Shown: one piece after another, positions 1 through 7,710 of the stretch
Position numbering within the stretch: position 1 is the stretch's first letter
Layout: each line of letters begins with the position of its first letter
NCBI GenBank assembly: GCA_019233415.1
Contig: JAFAMK010000191.1
Span: forward strand, 1 to 19,438
DNA length: 19,438 nt
Origin: Vulcanimicrobiota bacterium
GTDB lineage: Bacteria; Vulcanimicrobiota; Vulcanimicrobiia; Vulcanimicrobiales; Vulcanimicrobiaceae
Direction: 5' to 3'
The notes under the pieces: model-generated
The model's input: only the letters and a program-made list of their open reading frames with translations
What the model was told of the DNA's origin: nothing
Databases searched by the model: none
Translations under genes and position numbers: made by a program

Positions 1-1
1 G

Positions 2-1069
2 GACGTCCACCTCGAGACGGCCTTCACCGAGCTGAGCGGCGGGGCGCGCCGCCGTGCCGCACTGGCCGACGCGTTCGAGCGGGTCGTCGACCTCGCGCTG
101 GCGCGCGGCGCGGACGCGCTGACGATCGGCGGCGACCTCTACGAAGCTGAGCGAGCCGGTCCGCAGACCGCGCGCTTCGTCTTCGCCCAGCTCGCGCGCT
201 TCGGCGGCCCGGTCTTCGTCGCGCCGGGGAACCACGACCCGTACTCGGCCCGCGCGCTCTACGCCCGCGACGACCGGCCGCCGAACGTGCGCGTCTTCGC
301 CGAGCCGCGCTGGAGCGCGTACCCGCTGAACGACGACGTGACGATCTACGGCTTCGGCCACGCGCCGGCCGAGCCGGGCCGGCCGTTCGCCGGCGCGCGC
401 TTCGATCGCCCCGGGGTACGGATCGCGCTCGTCCACGGGAGCGACGAAACGCGCATCCCGCCTGGAAAGCGTCCGACCGCGCCGTTCACGCTCGCCGAGA
501 TCGTTGCGTCGGGTGCGACCTGCGCACTGGCCGGCCACTATCACGGCGGCGCCGTCGTGCGCGACGGTGACGAGCCGCTTCTCGCCTACCCGGGCTCGCC
601 CGAGCCGATCAAGTTCGGCGAGCGCGGCGCGCACGGCGCGCTGGTCGTGCGCATCAAGGGCGGCCGGGTGAAGATGGAGAGCGTCGAGCTGGCGCGCACG
701 CGGCTGATCGACGCCGACGTCCCGCTCGACGACGCGGAGAGCGAGCACGCCGTCCTGTCCGCACTGGAGCGCGCGCTCGACGCGTACGGCCGCGACGACT
801 TCTTGCGCGTGCGGCTGCGCGGAACGCTCGCGCCCGGGACGCGGATCGACCGCGAGCTGATCGCCGACCGCGTCGGCGGCGCGCTCGGCGGCCTGGAACT
901 GATCGACGACACCGTGCGCGCCGACTACGCGGCGATCGCGCGCGAGCCGAACGTGCGCGGCCGCGCCGTCGCCGACCTGCTCGCGCGCGCCGAAGCGGGC
1001 GATACGGACGCGCGCGCGGCGCTGCGCTACGCGGTCGGCGCGTTCGCCGGAACGGACCTGCGGCCGTGA
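2..1069 (+). CDS. Metallophosphoesterase, SbcD/Mre11/YhaO-like (5' partial)
   Basis: This is a calcineurin-like phosphoesterase that probably acts as the nuclease subunit of an SbcCD/Mre11-Rad50-type DNA repair complex. The reading frame is open from the first complete codon in the window, so only a short N-terminal piece is missing. The visible 355 residues carry the ordered metal-binding motifs of the family: DVHLE (1-5), GGDLYE (43-48), GNHD (76-79), VHGSD (H145) and GHYHGG (178-183). An in-frame GTG at 287 would remove three of these motifs and is not the start. The stop overlaps the GTG start of the downstream ATPase gene (GTGA), a pairing typical of sbcD-sbcC and yhaO-yhaN. The partner has YhaN-like features, so YhaO is the closer model. 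The family is clear; the exact substrate is not. Confidence 0.9.
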   Translation, partial: DVHLETAFTELSGGARRRAALADAFERVVDLALARGADALTIGGDLYEAERAGPQTARFVFAQLARFGGPVFVAPGNHDPYSARALYARDDRPPNVRVFAEPRWSAYPLNDDVTIYGFGHAPAEPGRPFAGARFDRPGVRIALVHGSDETRIPPGKRPTAPFTLAEIVASGATCALAGHYHGGAVVRDGDEPLLAYPGSPEPIKFGERGAHGALVVRIKGGRVKMESVELARTRLIDADVPLDDAESEHAVLSALERALDAYGRDDFLRVRLRGTLAPGTRIDRELIADRVGGALGGLELIDDTVRADYAAIAREPNVRGRAVADLLARAEAGDTDARAALRYAVGAFAGTDLRP

Positions 1070-3471
1070 GATTTCGCACGCTGCGCGTCGACGGCTTCGG
1101 GCGCCTCGCCGACCGCGCGTTCGTGTTCGGCCCGGGTTTGAACGTCGTCGTCGGGCCGAACGAGGCCGGGAAGTCGACGCTCGCTGCGGCGCTCGTCGCA
1201 GCGCTCTACGGCTTGCAGCGCGGCGAGAAGGATCGCTGGCGGCCGTGGAACGGCGCGGCCTACGCGACGACGCTGACCTACGAAACTGCCGACGGCGGAG
1301 CGTGGGAAGTGCAGCGCGCGTTCGAGCGCGACACGAAGGGCGTGCGCGTCTACGACGCGAGCGGGACCGACGTCGCCGCGAAGCTCGGCGACGGCCGCAC
1401 GCTCAACCCCGGCGAGGCGCACCTGCGCATCCCGCTCGAGGTCTTCGTGCAGACGGCGTGCGTGCGCCAGCGCGCGATCGCGTTCGACGGCGCGGAAGCG
1501 GACGTCTCGACCGCGCTCGCCCAGGCGCTCGACGGCGGCCCGAAGGAAGACGCGGCGCTCGGGGCGATCGCGCGTTTGAGCGAGGCGCTGCGCGCGCACG
1601 TGGGCACCGAGCGCGCCTACAAGAACGCACCGCTCAAGAAGCTGCGCGCGCTCGAAGAGCAGCAGCAGCGCGCGTCCGAACAGGCACGCGCGACGCTGGA
1701 CGGGCTCGCGACGCTGCGCGAACGCATCGCCGCCGAACGCGCGCGGCGCGACCGCGACGCGGCGGCCGCGGCGGAACTCGAACGGCGCACGCGCTCGCTG
1801 CACGCGGCGCACCTGCGCGCGCGGCTCGCCGCACTCAAAGAGTATCGCGACGAATTGGCCGCGCTCCAGACGGCGCGCGCCGCGTTCGACGACGTCGCGT
1901 CGTTCGCCGCCGACCGCGTCGGCGCGCTCGACGACGCATATCACGCCTGGCGCGGCGCCGAAGGCGTCGCCGCAGCGGCCGAAGCCGGCATCGCGGAAGA
2001 GGCGCTGAGCCCGCAGGAGCGCGACGAACTCGCCGAGCGAAAGCTGGACGCCGGCACGCTCGACGACGACGCGTACGCCGCGCTGCGCGCCGCCGCGGCG
2101 CAAGCCGAATCGGCACACGCGAAGGTCGCCTCCGCGTCGAATGCAGCGGCGGTCGCGCGGCGCGAGGGCGACGGCGGGCGGACGCTGGCCGGCGCGCTCG
2201 TCGCCTCAGCGCTCGTTGCGACGCTGGCCGACGTCGGCGTCGCGATCGCGCACGAATGGCTGTGGACCGCCGTCGTGAGCGCGGTCGCCCTCGTTCTCGT
2301 CGCCGGCGCGTTCGCGCGGGCGCGTTCGCGCGCCGCGCGGCGGCGCGAGGCCGACGCGCGCCAGCGGATCGCCGACGCGGCGGTCGCCGACGAGCGCATC
2401 GCGGCCGACACGGTCGCGCGCGTCCTCGAACCGCTGCGGATCACGACGGTCGACGAGATGGTGCGCCGCCGCGAGCGGTTCGTCGCGCTCGCCGCGCGCG
2501 AGGCGGCCGCGCGCAAGGCCGAGACGCGCGCGCACGCCGCGCGCACGGCCGCGGCCGCCGCGGCAGCCCATTTCGACGCGCTCGCCGCGACGCTCGTCGC
2601 CGACGCGGACGGCGACCGCACCGTTCGCCGCACGGTCGCGCTGCAGCGTGCGGCGCGCCGCCAAGAGCGCGACGGGCTCGAAGCCCGGCTCGCGATGCTC
2701 GGGATGCGCCGCGGTGATATTCTGCACGGCGACGACGACTTCGCGCTGCAGGCCGAGTACGAGGCGCTCCTCGCCGAGGGCGTCGAGCCGGCCGCGGAAG
2801 ACGATCCGCACACGCTGCGCGCGCTCGAACGCGAACGCGCCGAACTGGACGCCCGCGCGCGCGAAGCCGAGCGCCACGTCGCCGAGCTGGGCGGAGAACT
2901 GCGCGCCGGCGAGGCCGCCGTCCCCGACGTCGCCGCGCTCGACGAGGCGCTCGCCGCGACGCGCAACGAGATCGCGCGGCTCGACGCGTTCCGCCGCGCG
3001 ATCGAGCTGGCGCGCGACGCGATCGGCACCCGCAAGGACGAGGCGCACCGCGCCTTCGCGCGACGCCTCGAACAGTACAGCGCCGACGTGCTCGGCACGA
3101 TCACCGGCGGCCGTTACGGCGAGATTCGGCTCAGCCCGACGACGCTCGCGATCACCGTGCGCGTCCCCGAAACCGGCGCGATCGAAGAGCTGGACCTGCT
3201 CTCCTCCGGCACGCGCGACCAAGTTGCGCTGGTCGTGCGCTTCGCGACCGCGCGCATGTTCGCCGAAGGGCTCGAAACGCCGCCGCTCCTGCTCGACGAC
3301 CCCTTCGCCTACTGGGACGACGACCGCATCGCGCGCTGCCTGCCCGTCCTCATCCACGGCGCGCTCGCAACCCAGTGCATCCTCTTCACCGCCAGCACCG
3401 ACCTCGCCGACGCCGCCGCCGAAGCCGGCGCAACCCGCATCGAACTCACCGCAGCGACCGTCCCGGCCTGA
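1066..3471 (+). CDS. SMC-like AAA ATPase, SbcC/YhaN-type, with central membrane hairpin
   Basis: This is a Rad50/SbcC-like ATPase of 801 residues that should pair with the upstream phosphoesterase. The N-terminal head has Walker A GPNEAGKST (30-38). The C-terminal head has the ABC signature LLSSGTRDQ (711-719) and Walker B LLLDDPF (741-747). Between them lie two Ala/Arg/Glu-rich coiled-coil arms, about 180-365 and 410-700. Where SbcC has a CxxC zinc hook, this protein has two hydrophobic segments, about 373-392 and 396-417, which look like a membrane hairpin. That layout matches Bacillus YhaN rather than classical SbcC. The start is a GTG overlapping the preceding stop by 4 bp, with a weak Shine-Dalgarno, consistent with translational coupling. 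A nuclease-ATPase role in DNA repair is inferred from family; the membrane location is predicted from hydrophobicity only. Confidence 0.88.
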   Translation: MRFRTLRVDGFGRLADRAFVFGPGLNVVVGPNEAGKSTLAAALVAALYGLQRGEKDRWRPWNGAAYATTLTYETADGGAWEVQRAFERDTKGVRVYDASGTDVAAKLGDGRTLNPGEAHLRIPLEVFVQTACVRQRAIAFDGAEADVSTALAQALDGGPKEDAALGAIARLSEALRAHVGTERAYKNAPLKKLRALEEQQQRASEQARATLDGLATLRERIAAERARRDRDAAAAAELERRTRSLHAAHLRARLAALKEYRDELAALQTARAAFDDVASFAADRVGALDDAYHAWRGAEGVAAAAEAGIAEEALSPQERDELAERKLDAGTLDDDAYAALRAAAAQAESAHAKVASASNAAAVARREGDGGRTLAGALVASALVATLADVGVAIAHEWLWTAVVSAVALVLVAGAFARARSRAARRREADARQRIADAAVADERIAADTVARVLEPLRITTVDEMVRRRERFVALAAREAAARKAETRAHAARTAAAAAAAHFDALAATLVADADGDRTVRRTVALQRAARRQERDGLEARLAMLGMRRGDILHGDDDFALQAEYEALLAEGVEPAAEDDPHTLRALERERAELDARAREAERHVAELGGELRAGEAAVPDVAALDEALAATRNEIARLDAFRRAIELARDAIGTRKDEAHRAFARRLEQYSADVLGTITGGRYGEIRLSPTTLAITVRVPETGAIEELDLLSSGTRDQVALVVRFATARMFAEGLETPPLLLDDPFAYWDDDRIARCLPVLIHGALATQCILFTASTDLADAAAEAGATRIELTAATVPA

Positions 3472-3478
3472 CGTCAGG
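3467..3478. repeat. Perfect 12-bp palindrome joining two convergent stop codons
   Basis: CCTGACGTCAGG is its own reverse complement. It contains the TGA stop of the + strand ATPase gene and the TGA stop of the - strand peroxiredoxin gene, only 2 bp apart. No T-tract follows on either strand and a palindrome without a loop folds poorly, so a terminator is unlikely. It may be chance caused by two facing TGA codons. Confidence 0.5.
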
Positions 3479-4031
3479 TCTTTGCGGGTGCGTTCAGTTC
3501 CCGGAGTGCGGCGAGGGTGTTTTCGACGTGTTTTGAGGCGTCGAGGTTGGTGTAGGCGTAGGCGATCGTTCCGTCCGGTGCGATCACGTAGGAGGTGCGG
3601 TTTGCGATCGAGCCGACGAGTGCTGCGCTGTATTTCTTCGCGACCGTGAGTCCTGGATCGGAGGCGACCAGGAACGCCGCATTGCACTCGTGATTCGAGA
3701 AGCGCTGCTGCGTCGCGATGTCGTCGGCGCTGACGCCGATCACCGTTGCGCCGAGCTGTGTGAAGTCGCCGATGCGCTCGGAGAAGAGGTGTGCTTCCAT
3801 CGTGCAGCCGGGCGTGAACGACTTCGGGAAGAAGTAGAGCACGACCGGTCCCGCGGCGAGCGCCGACTTCAGGTCGACGGTGTGGACTTCGTCGCCCTTC
3901 GCCGCCTGCAGCGTGAACTCGGGTGCGGTTGCGCCGTTCGCGAGGCGGGCGGAGACGCGGCGCGCGCCGAGCACGCCGACCGCGACGAGGCCGAACAACC
4001 CGGCGAGCGCGAGCGCGATCCGTTGGAGCAT
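3474..4031 (-). CDS. Peroxiredoxin, PrxQ/BCP type, membrane-anchored
   Basis: This is a thiol peroxidase of the AhpC/TSA superfamily, 185 residues, expected to reduce hydrogen peroxide or organic and lipid hydroperoxides. Residues 3-22 form a hydrophobic helix followed by Arg residues, an uncleaved anchor or signal. This would put the thioredoxin-fold domain, about 35-180, outside the cytoplasmic membrane if the N-in orientation holds. The peroxidatic site is FTPGCTME with Cys76. The TPGCT form is typical of bacterioferritin comigratory protein/PrxQ. A second cysteine, Cys116 in SNHECN, is a candidate resolving residue. The gene lies 4 bp downstream of the acyl-CoA dehydrogenase stop, so the two are probably co-transcribed. 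The Shine-Dalgarno is weak, which suggests coupling. Family assignment is firm; partner thiol system and substrate are unknown. Confidence 0.9.
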   Translation of the reverse strand: MLQRIALALAGLFGLVAVGVLGARRVSARLANGATAPEFTLQAAKGDEVHTVDLKSALAAGPVVLYFFPKSFTPGCTMEAHLFSERIGDFTQLGATVIGVSADDIATQQRFSNHECNAAFLVASDPGLTVAKKYSAALVGSIANRTSYVIAPDGTIAYAYTNLDASKHVENTLAALRELNAPAKT

Positions 4032-4035
4032 TCGT

Positions 4036-5184
4036 CTACAAGCCGATCTGGCGGGCGATCACGAGGCGCTGGACTTCGTTCGTTCCCTCGCCGATCTCGT
4101 TGATCTTCTGGTCGCGGTACATGCGCGAGATCGGGTACTCGTCCATGAAGCCGTAGCCGCCGTGGATCTGCAGCGCCTCGTTGACGACGCGGTGCGAGAC
4201 CTCGCCCGAGTAGAGCTTCGCGAGCGACGCGCTCAGCTCGAACGGCAGGCCGGCGTCCTTCTCCCACGCCGCCTTGAGGACCATCAGCTTGGCGTGCTCG
4301 ATCTCCGTGAGCATGTCGGCGAGCTTGAACTGGATCGCCTGGAACTTCGCGATCGGCTGGCCGAACTGGCGGCGCTCCTTGGCGTACTTGAACGCCTCGT
4401 CGTACGCGCCGATCGCGAGGCCGACCGAGAGCGCCGCGACCGAGATGCGGCCGCCATCGAGGATCGTCAGGAAGTTCTTGAGCCCCTTGCCGCGCTCGCC
4501 GAGCAGGTTCTCTTCGGGAACTTCCGCATCGGCGAACGACAATTCGCGGGTGTCCGACGCCCGCCAGCCCATCTTCTTGTACTTCTTCGAGCGGGTGAAG
4601 CCGGGCGTGTCCTGCGGGACGATGATCGTCGAGATCTCGCGCCGGCCACTCTCGTCCTTGCCGGTCACCGCGGTGATCGTCGTCCCGCCGCTGATGTCGG
4701 TGCCGGAGTTGGTGATGAACGCCTTGGTCCCGTTGATGACCCACTTGCCGTCTCGGAGGTCGGCATGGGTCTGGGTCCCGCCGGCGTCGCTTCCGGCGTT
4801 GGGCTCGGTCAGCCCGAAGCCCCACAGCTTCTCGCCCCTTGCCAGGGGGACGAGGAACTCTTCCTTCTGCTTTTCGGTGCCGAACAGGTAAAAAGGCGAT
4901 GCGCCGAGCGAGACGTGGGCGGCCAGGGTAATCCCGGTCGACGCGTCGGCGCGGGCGATCTCCATGACGGCGAGCGCGTAGCTGACCGTGTCGGCACCGG
5001 CGCCACCGTATTTCTCCGGGAAAGGCAAACCCATCAAGCCGAGGTCAGCCATCTTCCGCACCAGCTCGTACGGAAAGCGCTCCTCGCGGTCGTTGTGCTC
5101 GGCCTGCGGCGCGACCTCGTCCCGCGCGAACGCGCGGCACAGGTCCCGAATCGCTTTTTGCTCGTCCGTCAGCTCGAAGTTCAT
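4036..5184 (-). CDS. Acyl-CoA dehydrogenase (FAD-dependent)
   Basis: This is an FAD enzyme that introduces the alpha-beta double bond into acyl-CoA thioesters and passes electrons to ETF, in fatty-acid or branched-chain amino-acid breakdown. From ATG at 5184 it is 382 residues, the usual length. The N-terminus MNFELTDEQ is characteristic, so this start is preferred over an upstream in-frame ATG at 5235 that would add 17 atypical residues. Visible motifs are the family signature GFGLTEPNAGSDA (about 122-134), the C-terminal ALQIHGGYGFMDEYP segment, and EIGEGTNEVQR, whose Glu366 aligns with the catalytic base of short-chain/isovaleryl-type enzymes. It is followed after 4 bp by the peroxiredoxin gene and is divergent from ftsE. 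Exact chain-length preference cannot be read from the sequence. Confidence 0.95.
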   Translation of the reverse strand: MNFELTDEQKAIRDLCRAFARDEVAPQAEHNDREERFPYELVRKMADLGLMGLPFPEKYGGAGADTVSYALAVMEIARADASTGITLAAHVSLGASPFYLFGTEKQKEEFLVPLARGEKLWGFGLTEPNAGSDAGGTQTHADLRDGKWVINGTKAFITNSGTDISGGTTITAVTGKDESGRREISTIIVPQDTPGFTRSKKYKKMGWRASDTRELSFADAEVPEENLLGERGKGLKNFLTILDGGRISVAALSVGLAIGAYDEAFKYAKERRQFGQPIAKFQAIQFKLADMLTEIEHAKLMVLKAAWEKDAGLPFELSASLAKLYSGEVSHRVVNEALQIHGGYGFMDEYPISRMYRDQKINEIGEGTNEVQRLVIARQIGL

Positions 5185-5256
5185 GGTTTGTCGAAGGTAT
5201 GAGCCGCGGCTCGCCCAATACCTGTTCAATTCCAACGCCGGAGCGCCGTCTCACCC
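5185..5256. promoter_or_regulatory. Divergent intergenic region with operator-like palindrome
   Basis: These 72 bp separate the acyl-CoA dehydrogenase gene (leftward) from ftsE (rightward) and must hold promoters for both unless transcription starts inside genes. I see no convincing sigma70 -35/-10 pair. The region carries a perfect 12-bp palindrome, GAGCCGCGGCTC, at 5201-5212. It is bracketed by an inverted GGTAT (5196-5200) and ATACC (5218-5222). A possible Shine-Dalgarno for ftsE, GGAG, lies at 5240-5243, rather far from the ATG. Confidence 0.5.
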
Positions 5257-5967
5257 ATGATCAGACTCCGCGGCGTTTCGCTCGTGTACCCGAATGGGAC
5301 GCGGGCGCTCGACGACGTCGATCTCGAGATCGAGAAGGGCAGTTTCGTCTTCCTGGTCGGTCACTCCGGAACCGGGAAGTCCTCACTGCTCAAACTCATG
5401 TACCGTGAAGAGCTTCCGACCCGCGGCGAAGTGGTGGTCGACGGAATCCGCGTCGACACGCTGCGGCGCGGCCGGGTGCCGAAGCTGCGCCGAAATATCG
5501 GCGTGGTTTTCCAAGATTTCAAGCTGCTCTCGCACAAGACCGTGTGGGAGAACGTCGCGTTCGCGCTCCAGGTCACCGGGACGCGCACGAAAGACGTGAT
5601 GCGCATGGTCCCGCGCGCGCTCGACTTGGTCGGGCTCTCGCACAAGAGCCGGATGTTCCCGAGCGAGCTGTCCGGCGGCGAGCAGCAGCGGACCGCGATC
5701 GCGCGCGCGCTGGTCGGCAACCCGAAACTGCTGCTCTGCGACGAGCCGACCGGGAATCTCGATCCGTCGAATACGACCGAGATCATGGAGCTGCTCCAGC
5801 GTATCAACCTCAAGGGGACGACCGTCGTGGTCGCAACCCACAACCAGGCCGTCGTCGACCGGATGCGCCGGCGCGTCGTCCGCCTGGAGCACGGACGCAT
5901 CCTGCACGACGACGAGCGAGGCTACTACTTCCGTGGACTGGGGCAGACTGCGGTTCTTCCTGGGTGA
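5257..5967 (+). CDS. ftsE: Cell division ATP-binding protein FtsE
   Basis: This is the cytoplasmic ATPase of the FtsEX complex. ATP hydrolysis here is transmitted through FtsX to periplasmic or extracellular peptidoglycan hydrolases at the septum. The protein is 236 residues and shows Walker A GHSGTGKSS (about 32-40), the Q-loop VVFQDFKLL, ABC signature LSGGEQQR, Walker B LLLCDEPTGNLD and the switch histidine in VVATHNQ. The VFQDFKLL segment and the short C-terminal tail after the nucleotide-binding domain are typical of FtsE rather than of LolD or MacB ATPases. Its last 35 bp overlap ftsX, and it is the first gene of an overlapping four-gene run. Assignment is firm because FtsX follows. Confidence 0.97.
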   Translation: MIRLRGVSLVYPNGTRALDDVDLEIEKGSFVFLVGHSGTGKSSLLKLMYREELPTRGEVVVDGIRVDTLRRGRVPKLRRNIGVVFQDFKLLSHKTVWENVAFALQVTGTRTKDVMRMVPRALDLVGLSHKSRMFPSELSGGEQQRTAIARALVGNPKLLLCDEPTGNLDPSNTTEIMELLQRINLKGTTVVVATHNQAVVDRMRRRVVRLEHGRILHDDERGYYFRGLGQTAVLPG

Positions 5968-6805
5968 AGTGTTCGCGAACTTCACCCGCAACGCCGGGAT
6001 GCAGCTCACCGCGATCGGCACGGTCGCGGTCACGATCGTCCTGCTCGGCGCGTTCCTGTACGTGCGCGAGACGCTGCAGACGTTCGGGACCGGCGTCCTC
6101 TCGCAGATCGAGATCGCGGTCTACCTGAAGGACGACATCGACGACGCCAAGGCCAAGGACCTGGCGACGACGTTCGCTCGCGACCCGCGGATCGCGTCGG
6201 CCGTCTACGTCCCCAAGCGCGAGGGGCTCAAGCGGATGAAGGAGGTCCTCGGCGCGGACTTCGACACCAACCTGCTGACCTCGAACCCGCTGCCGAACGC
6301 CTACCACGTCCGCGTGAAGGACCCCGACACCGTCGCGGCCGTGGCGCGCCGGATCGCCGCCGACCCGCGCGTCGCGAAGACCGACTACGCGGCCGACACC
6401 GTGCAGAAGCTGCTCAAGACCGCCGCCGTCCTCGGCCGCGCCGGAATCGCGCTGATCGCGCTGCTCTCGCTCTCCGCCGCCATCGTGATCGCCAACACGA
6501 TCCGCCTGACGGTCTTCGCACGCCGCCGCGAGATTGCGATCATGCAGTTGGTGGGCGCGACGAACTTCTACATCCGCATGCCGTTCATCGCCGAGGGAAT
6601 GCTCGCCGGCGTGCTCGGCGCCGCCCTCGCGATCGGCGTGCTCGCGCTCGCCGAGCACCAGGTCGTGCCGAAGCTCGCCTCGACGCTCGCGTTCGTGACG
6701 TTCCGCGTCAACGAGCTGACGCTGTGCGGCGAGCTGCTCGTCGTCGGCGCCGCGGTCGGCCTCGTCGCAGCTTGGTTCAGCGTCGGACGGCACCTGCGCG
6801 CGTGA
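5933..6805 (+). CDS. ftsX: Cell division membrane protein FtsX
   Basis: This is the permease-like subunit of FtsEX, 290 residues, which couples FtsE ATPase cycles to an extracytoplasmic hydrolase or its activator. It has the family topology: a short cytoplasmic N-terminus, TM1 (about 24-44), a large extracytoplasmic domain (about 45-168) containing the IAVYLKDD strand, and three further helices at about 170-192, 217-241 and 262-284. The conserved ARRREIAIMQLVGAT segment, about 196-210, lies between TM2 and TM3. The GTG start at 5933 gives MDWGRLRFFLGE, typical of FtsX, and lies 35 bp inside ftsE. The stop overlaps the GTG of the next gene by 4 bp. Its likely partner is the coiled-coil M23 protein encoded two genes downstream. 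Confidence 0.96.
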   Translation: MDWGRLRFFLGEVFANFTRNAGMQLTAIGTVAVTIVLLGAFLYVRETLQTFGTGVLSQIEIAVYLKDDIDDAKAKDLATTFARDPRIASAVYVPKREGLKRMKEVLGADFDTNLLTSNPLPNAYHVRVKDPDTVAAVARRIAADPRVAKTDYAADTVQKLLKTAAVLGRAGIALIALLSLSAAIVIANTIRLTVFARRREIAIMQLVGATNFYIRMPFIAEGMLAGVLGAALAIGVLALAEHQVVPKLASTLAFVTFRVNELTLCGELLVVGAAVGLVAAWFSVGRHLRA

Positions 6806-7710
6806 CGGCTCGGCGCACGGGCGACACGACGACGGAGCAGGGAACGATCCTGCTCGTCGACGACGACACGAACCTGCGCGGAATTCTGCGCGCGAACTTC
6901 GAGGTCGTCGGCTTCGACGTCGTCGACGCGCCGAACGCCGACGCGGCGCTCGCCGCGCTGGACCGCGCGCGGCCGGACGCGATCGTCCTCGACGTGCTCT
7001 CGGCGGGCCACGACGGGCCGGCGGTCGTGCGCCGCATCCGCACGCACCCGCAGGGGACGCACGTCCCGCTGATCGTCCTCACCACCGGCGTGCGCGCCGG
7101 CGACGCGGTCCGCGCACTCGACGCCGGCGCCGACGACGTCCTCGTCAAGCCGTTCGCGCCCGAAGAGATGCTGGCGCGCGTGCGCGGCAAGATCAAGCGC
7201 GCCGCCGAGGAGACCGGGCTCCAGCCGCTCACGAAGCTGCCGGCGAACGGCCCGATCGAGGCGGAGATCCGGCGCCGGCTCGCGGCCGGCGCGCCGTGGT
7301 CAGTGCTCTACCTCGACCTCGACGGCTTCAAGGCGTTCAACGACGCGTTCGGCTTCGCCAAGGGCGACGACGTCATCAAGCTGCTCGCAAGCACGATCAC
7401 CGACGCCGTCGCCAAATACGGTGAAGGCGACGCGTTCGTCGGCCACGTCGGCGGCGACGACTTCGTCGTCGTCATGCGGCCGGCACGCGCGCACGACGTG
7501 GGCGAGTCGATCGCCGCGGTCTTCGACCGCGAGATTCGCCGCGTGCAGCGCGACACGCGCGTCCCGTACTGCACCGTGTCGATCGCGATCGTCAACGGCT
7601 CGCGCGGACCCGCGACCTACGAGCGGATCGGCGAACGCGCCGCGCTGGTGAAGAAAGAGGCGAAGCGCCGGCGCGGCTCGGTCGTCGTCTCGGAGAGCGA
7701 ACTCGCGTGA
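6802..7710 (+). CDS. Response regulator with receiver and GGDEF (GGDDF) domains
   Basis: This is a two-domain signalling protein of 302 residues. The receiver domain, about 15-130, has the acidic pocket VDDD (19-22), the phospho-acceptor Asp64 in IVLDVL, a Thr pair in IVLTT (91-95) and Lys116 in VLVKPF, so it looks phosphorylatable. The GGDEF-family domain, about 140-300, has the nucleotide/metal segment LYLDLDGFKAFNDAFGF and GDDVI. Its signature is GGDDF (217-221), not GGDEF, and no RxxD inhibitory site precedes it. It may make c-di-GMP, or merely bind GTP. The start is the GTG at 6802, which overlaps the ftsX stop (GTGA). An upstream in-frame start at 6724 would add an Arg-rich stretch inside ftsX and is rejected. 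Its own stop overlaps the next start the same way. The cognate kinase is not in the window. Confidence 0.88.
   Translation: MTARRTGDTTTEQGTILLVDDDTNLRGILRANFEVVGFDVVDAPNADAALAALDRARPDAIVLDVLSAGHDGPAVVRRIRTHPQGTHVPLIVLTTGVRAGDAVRALDAGADDVLVKPFAPEEMLARVRGKIKRAAEETGLQPLTKLPANGPIEAEIRRRLAAGAPWSVLYLDLDGFKAFNDAFGFAKGDDVIKLLASTITDAVAKYGEGDAFVGHVGGDDFVVVMRPARAHDVGESIAAVFDREIRRVQRDTRVPYCTVSIAIVNGSRGPATYERIGERAALVKKEAKRRRGSVVVSESELA

Noticed and set aside
1027..2118. A 363-codon - strand open frame opposite the ATPase N-terminal half
   Set aside because: It is a mirror frame with Val/Arg/Ala/Glu-biased composition, no domain, and no ribosome site.
3467..3478. Palindrome as a bidirectional terminator
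   Set aside because: No loop and no T-tract on either side; two facing TGA stops explain most of its symmetry.
2206..3687. A 493-codon - strand open frame across the ATPase and peroxiredoxin genes
   Set aside because: Antisense to the ATPase head domain, without recognisable motifs; a composition artefact.
3880..5202. A 440-codon + strand open frame opposite the acyl-CoA dehydrogenase
   Set aside because: The acyl-CoA dehydrogenase on the - strand is unmistakable; the mirror product has no known fold.
5185..5235. Longer acyl-CoA dehydrogenase starting at 5235
   Set aside because: The extra 17 residues are atypical, and the family normally begins at MNFELTDEQ.
6724..6801. N-terminal extension of the receiver/GGDEF protein to an upstream start
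   Set aside because: The added 26 residues are an Arg-rich mirror of ftsX coding sequence. GTG at 6802 overlaps the ftsX stop in the same GTGA manner as neighbouring junctions.
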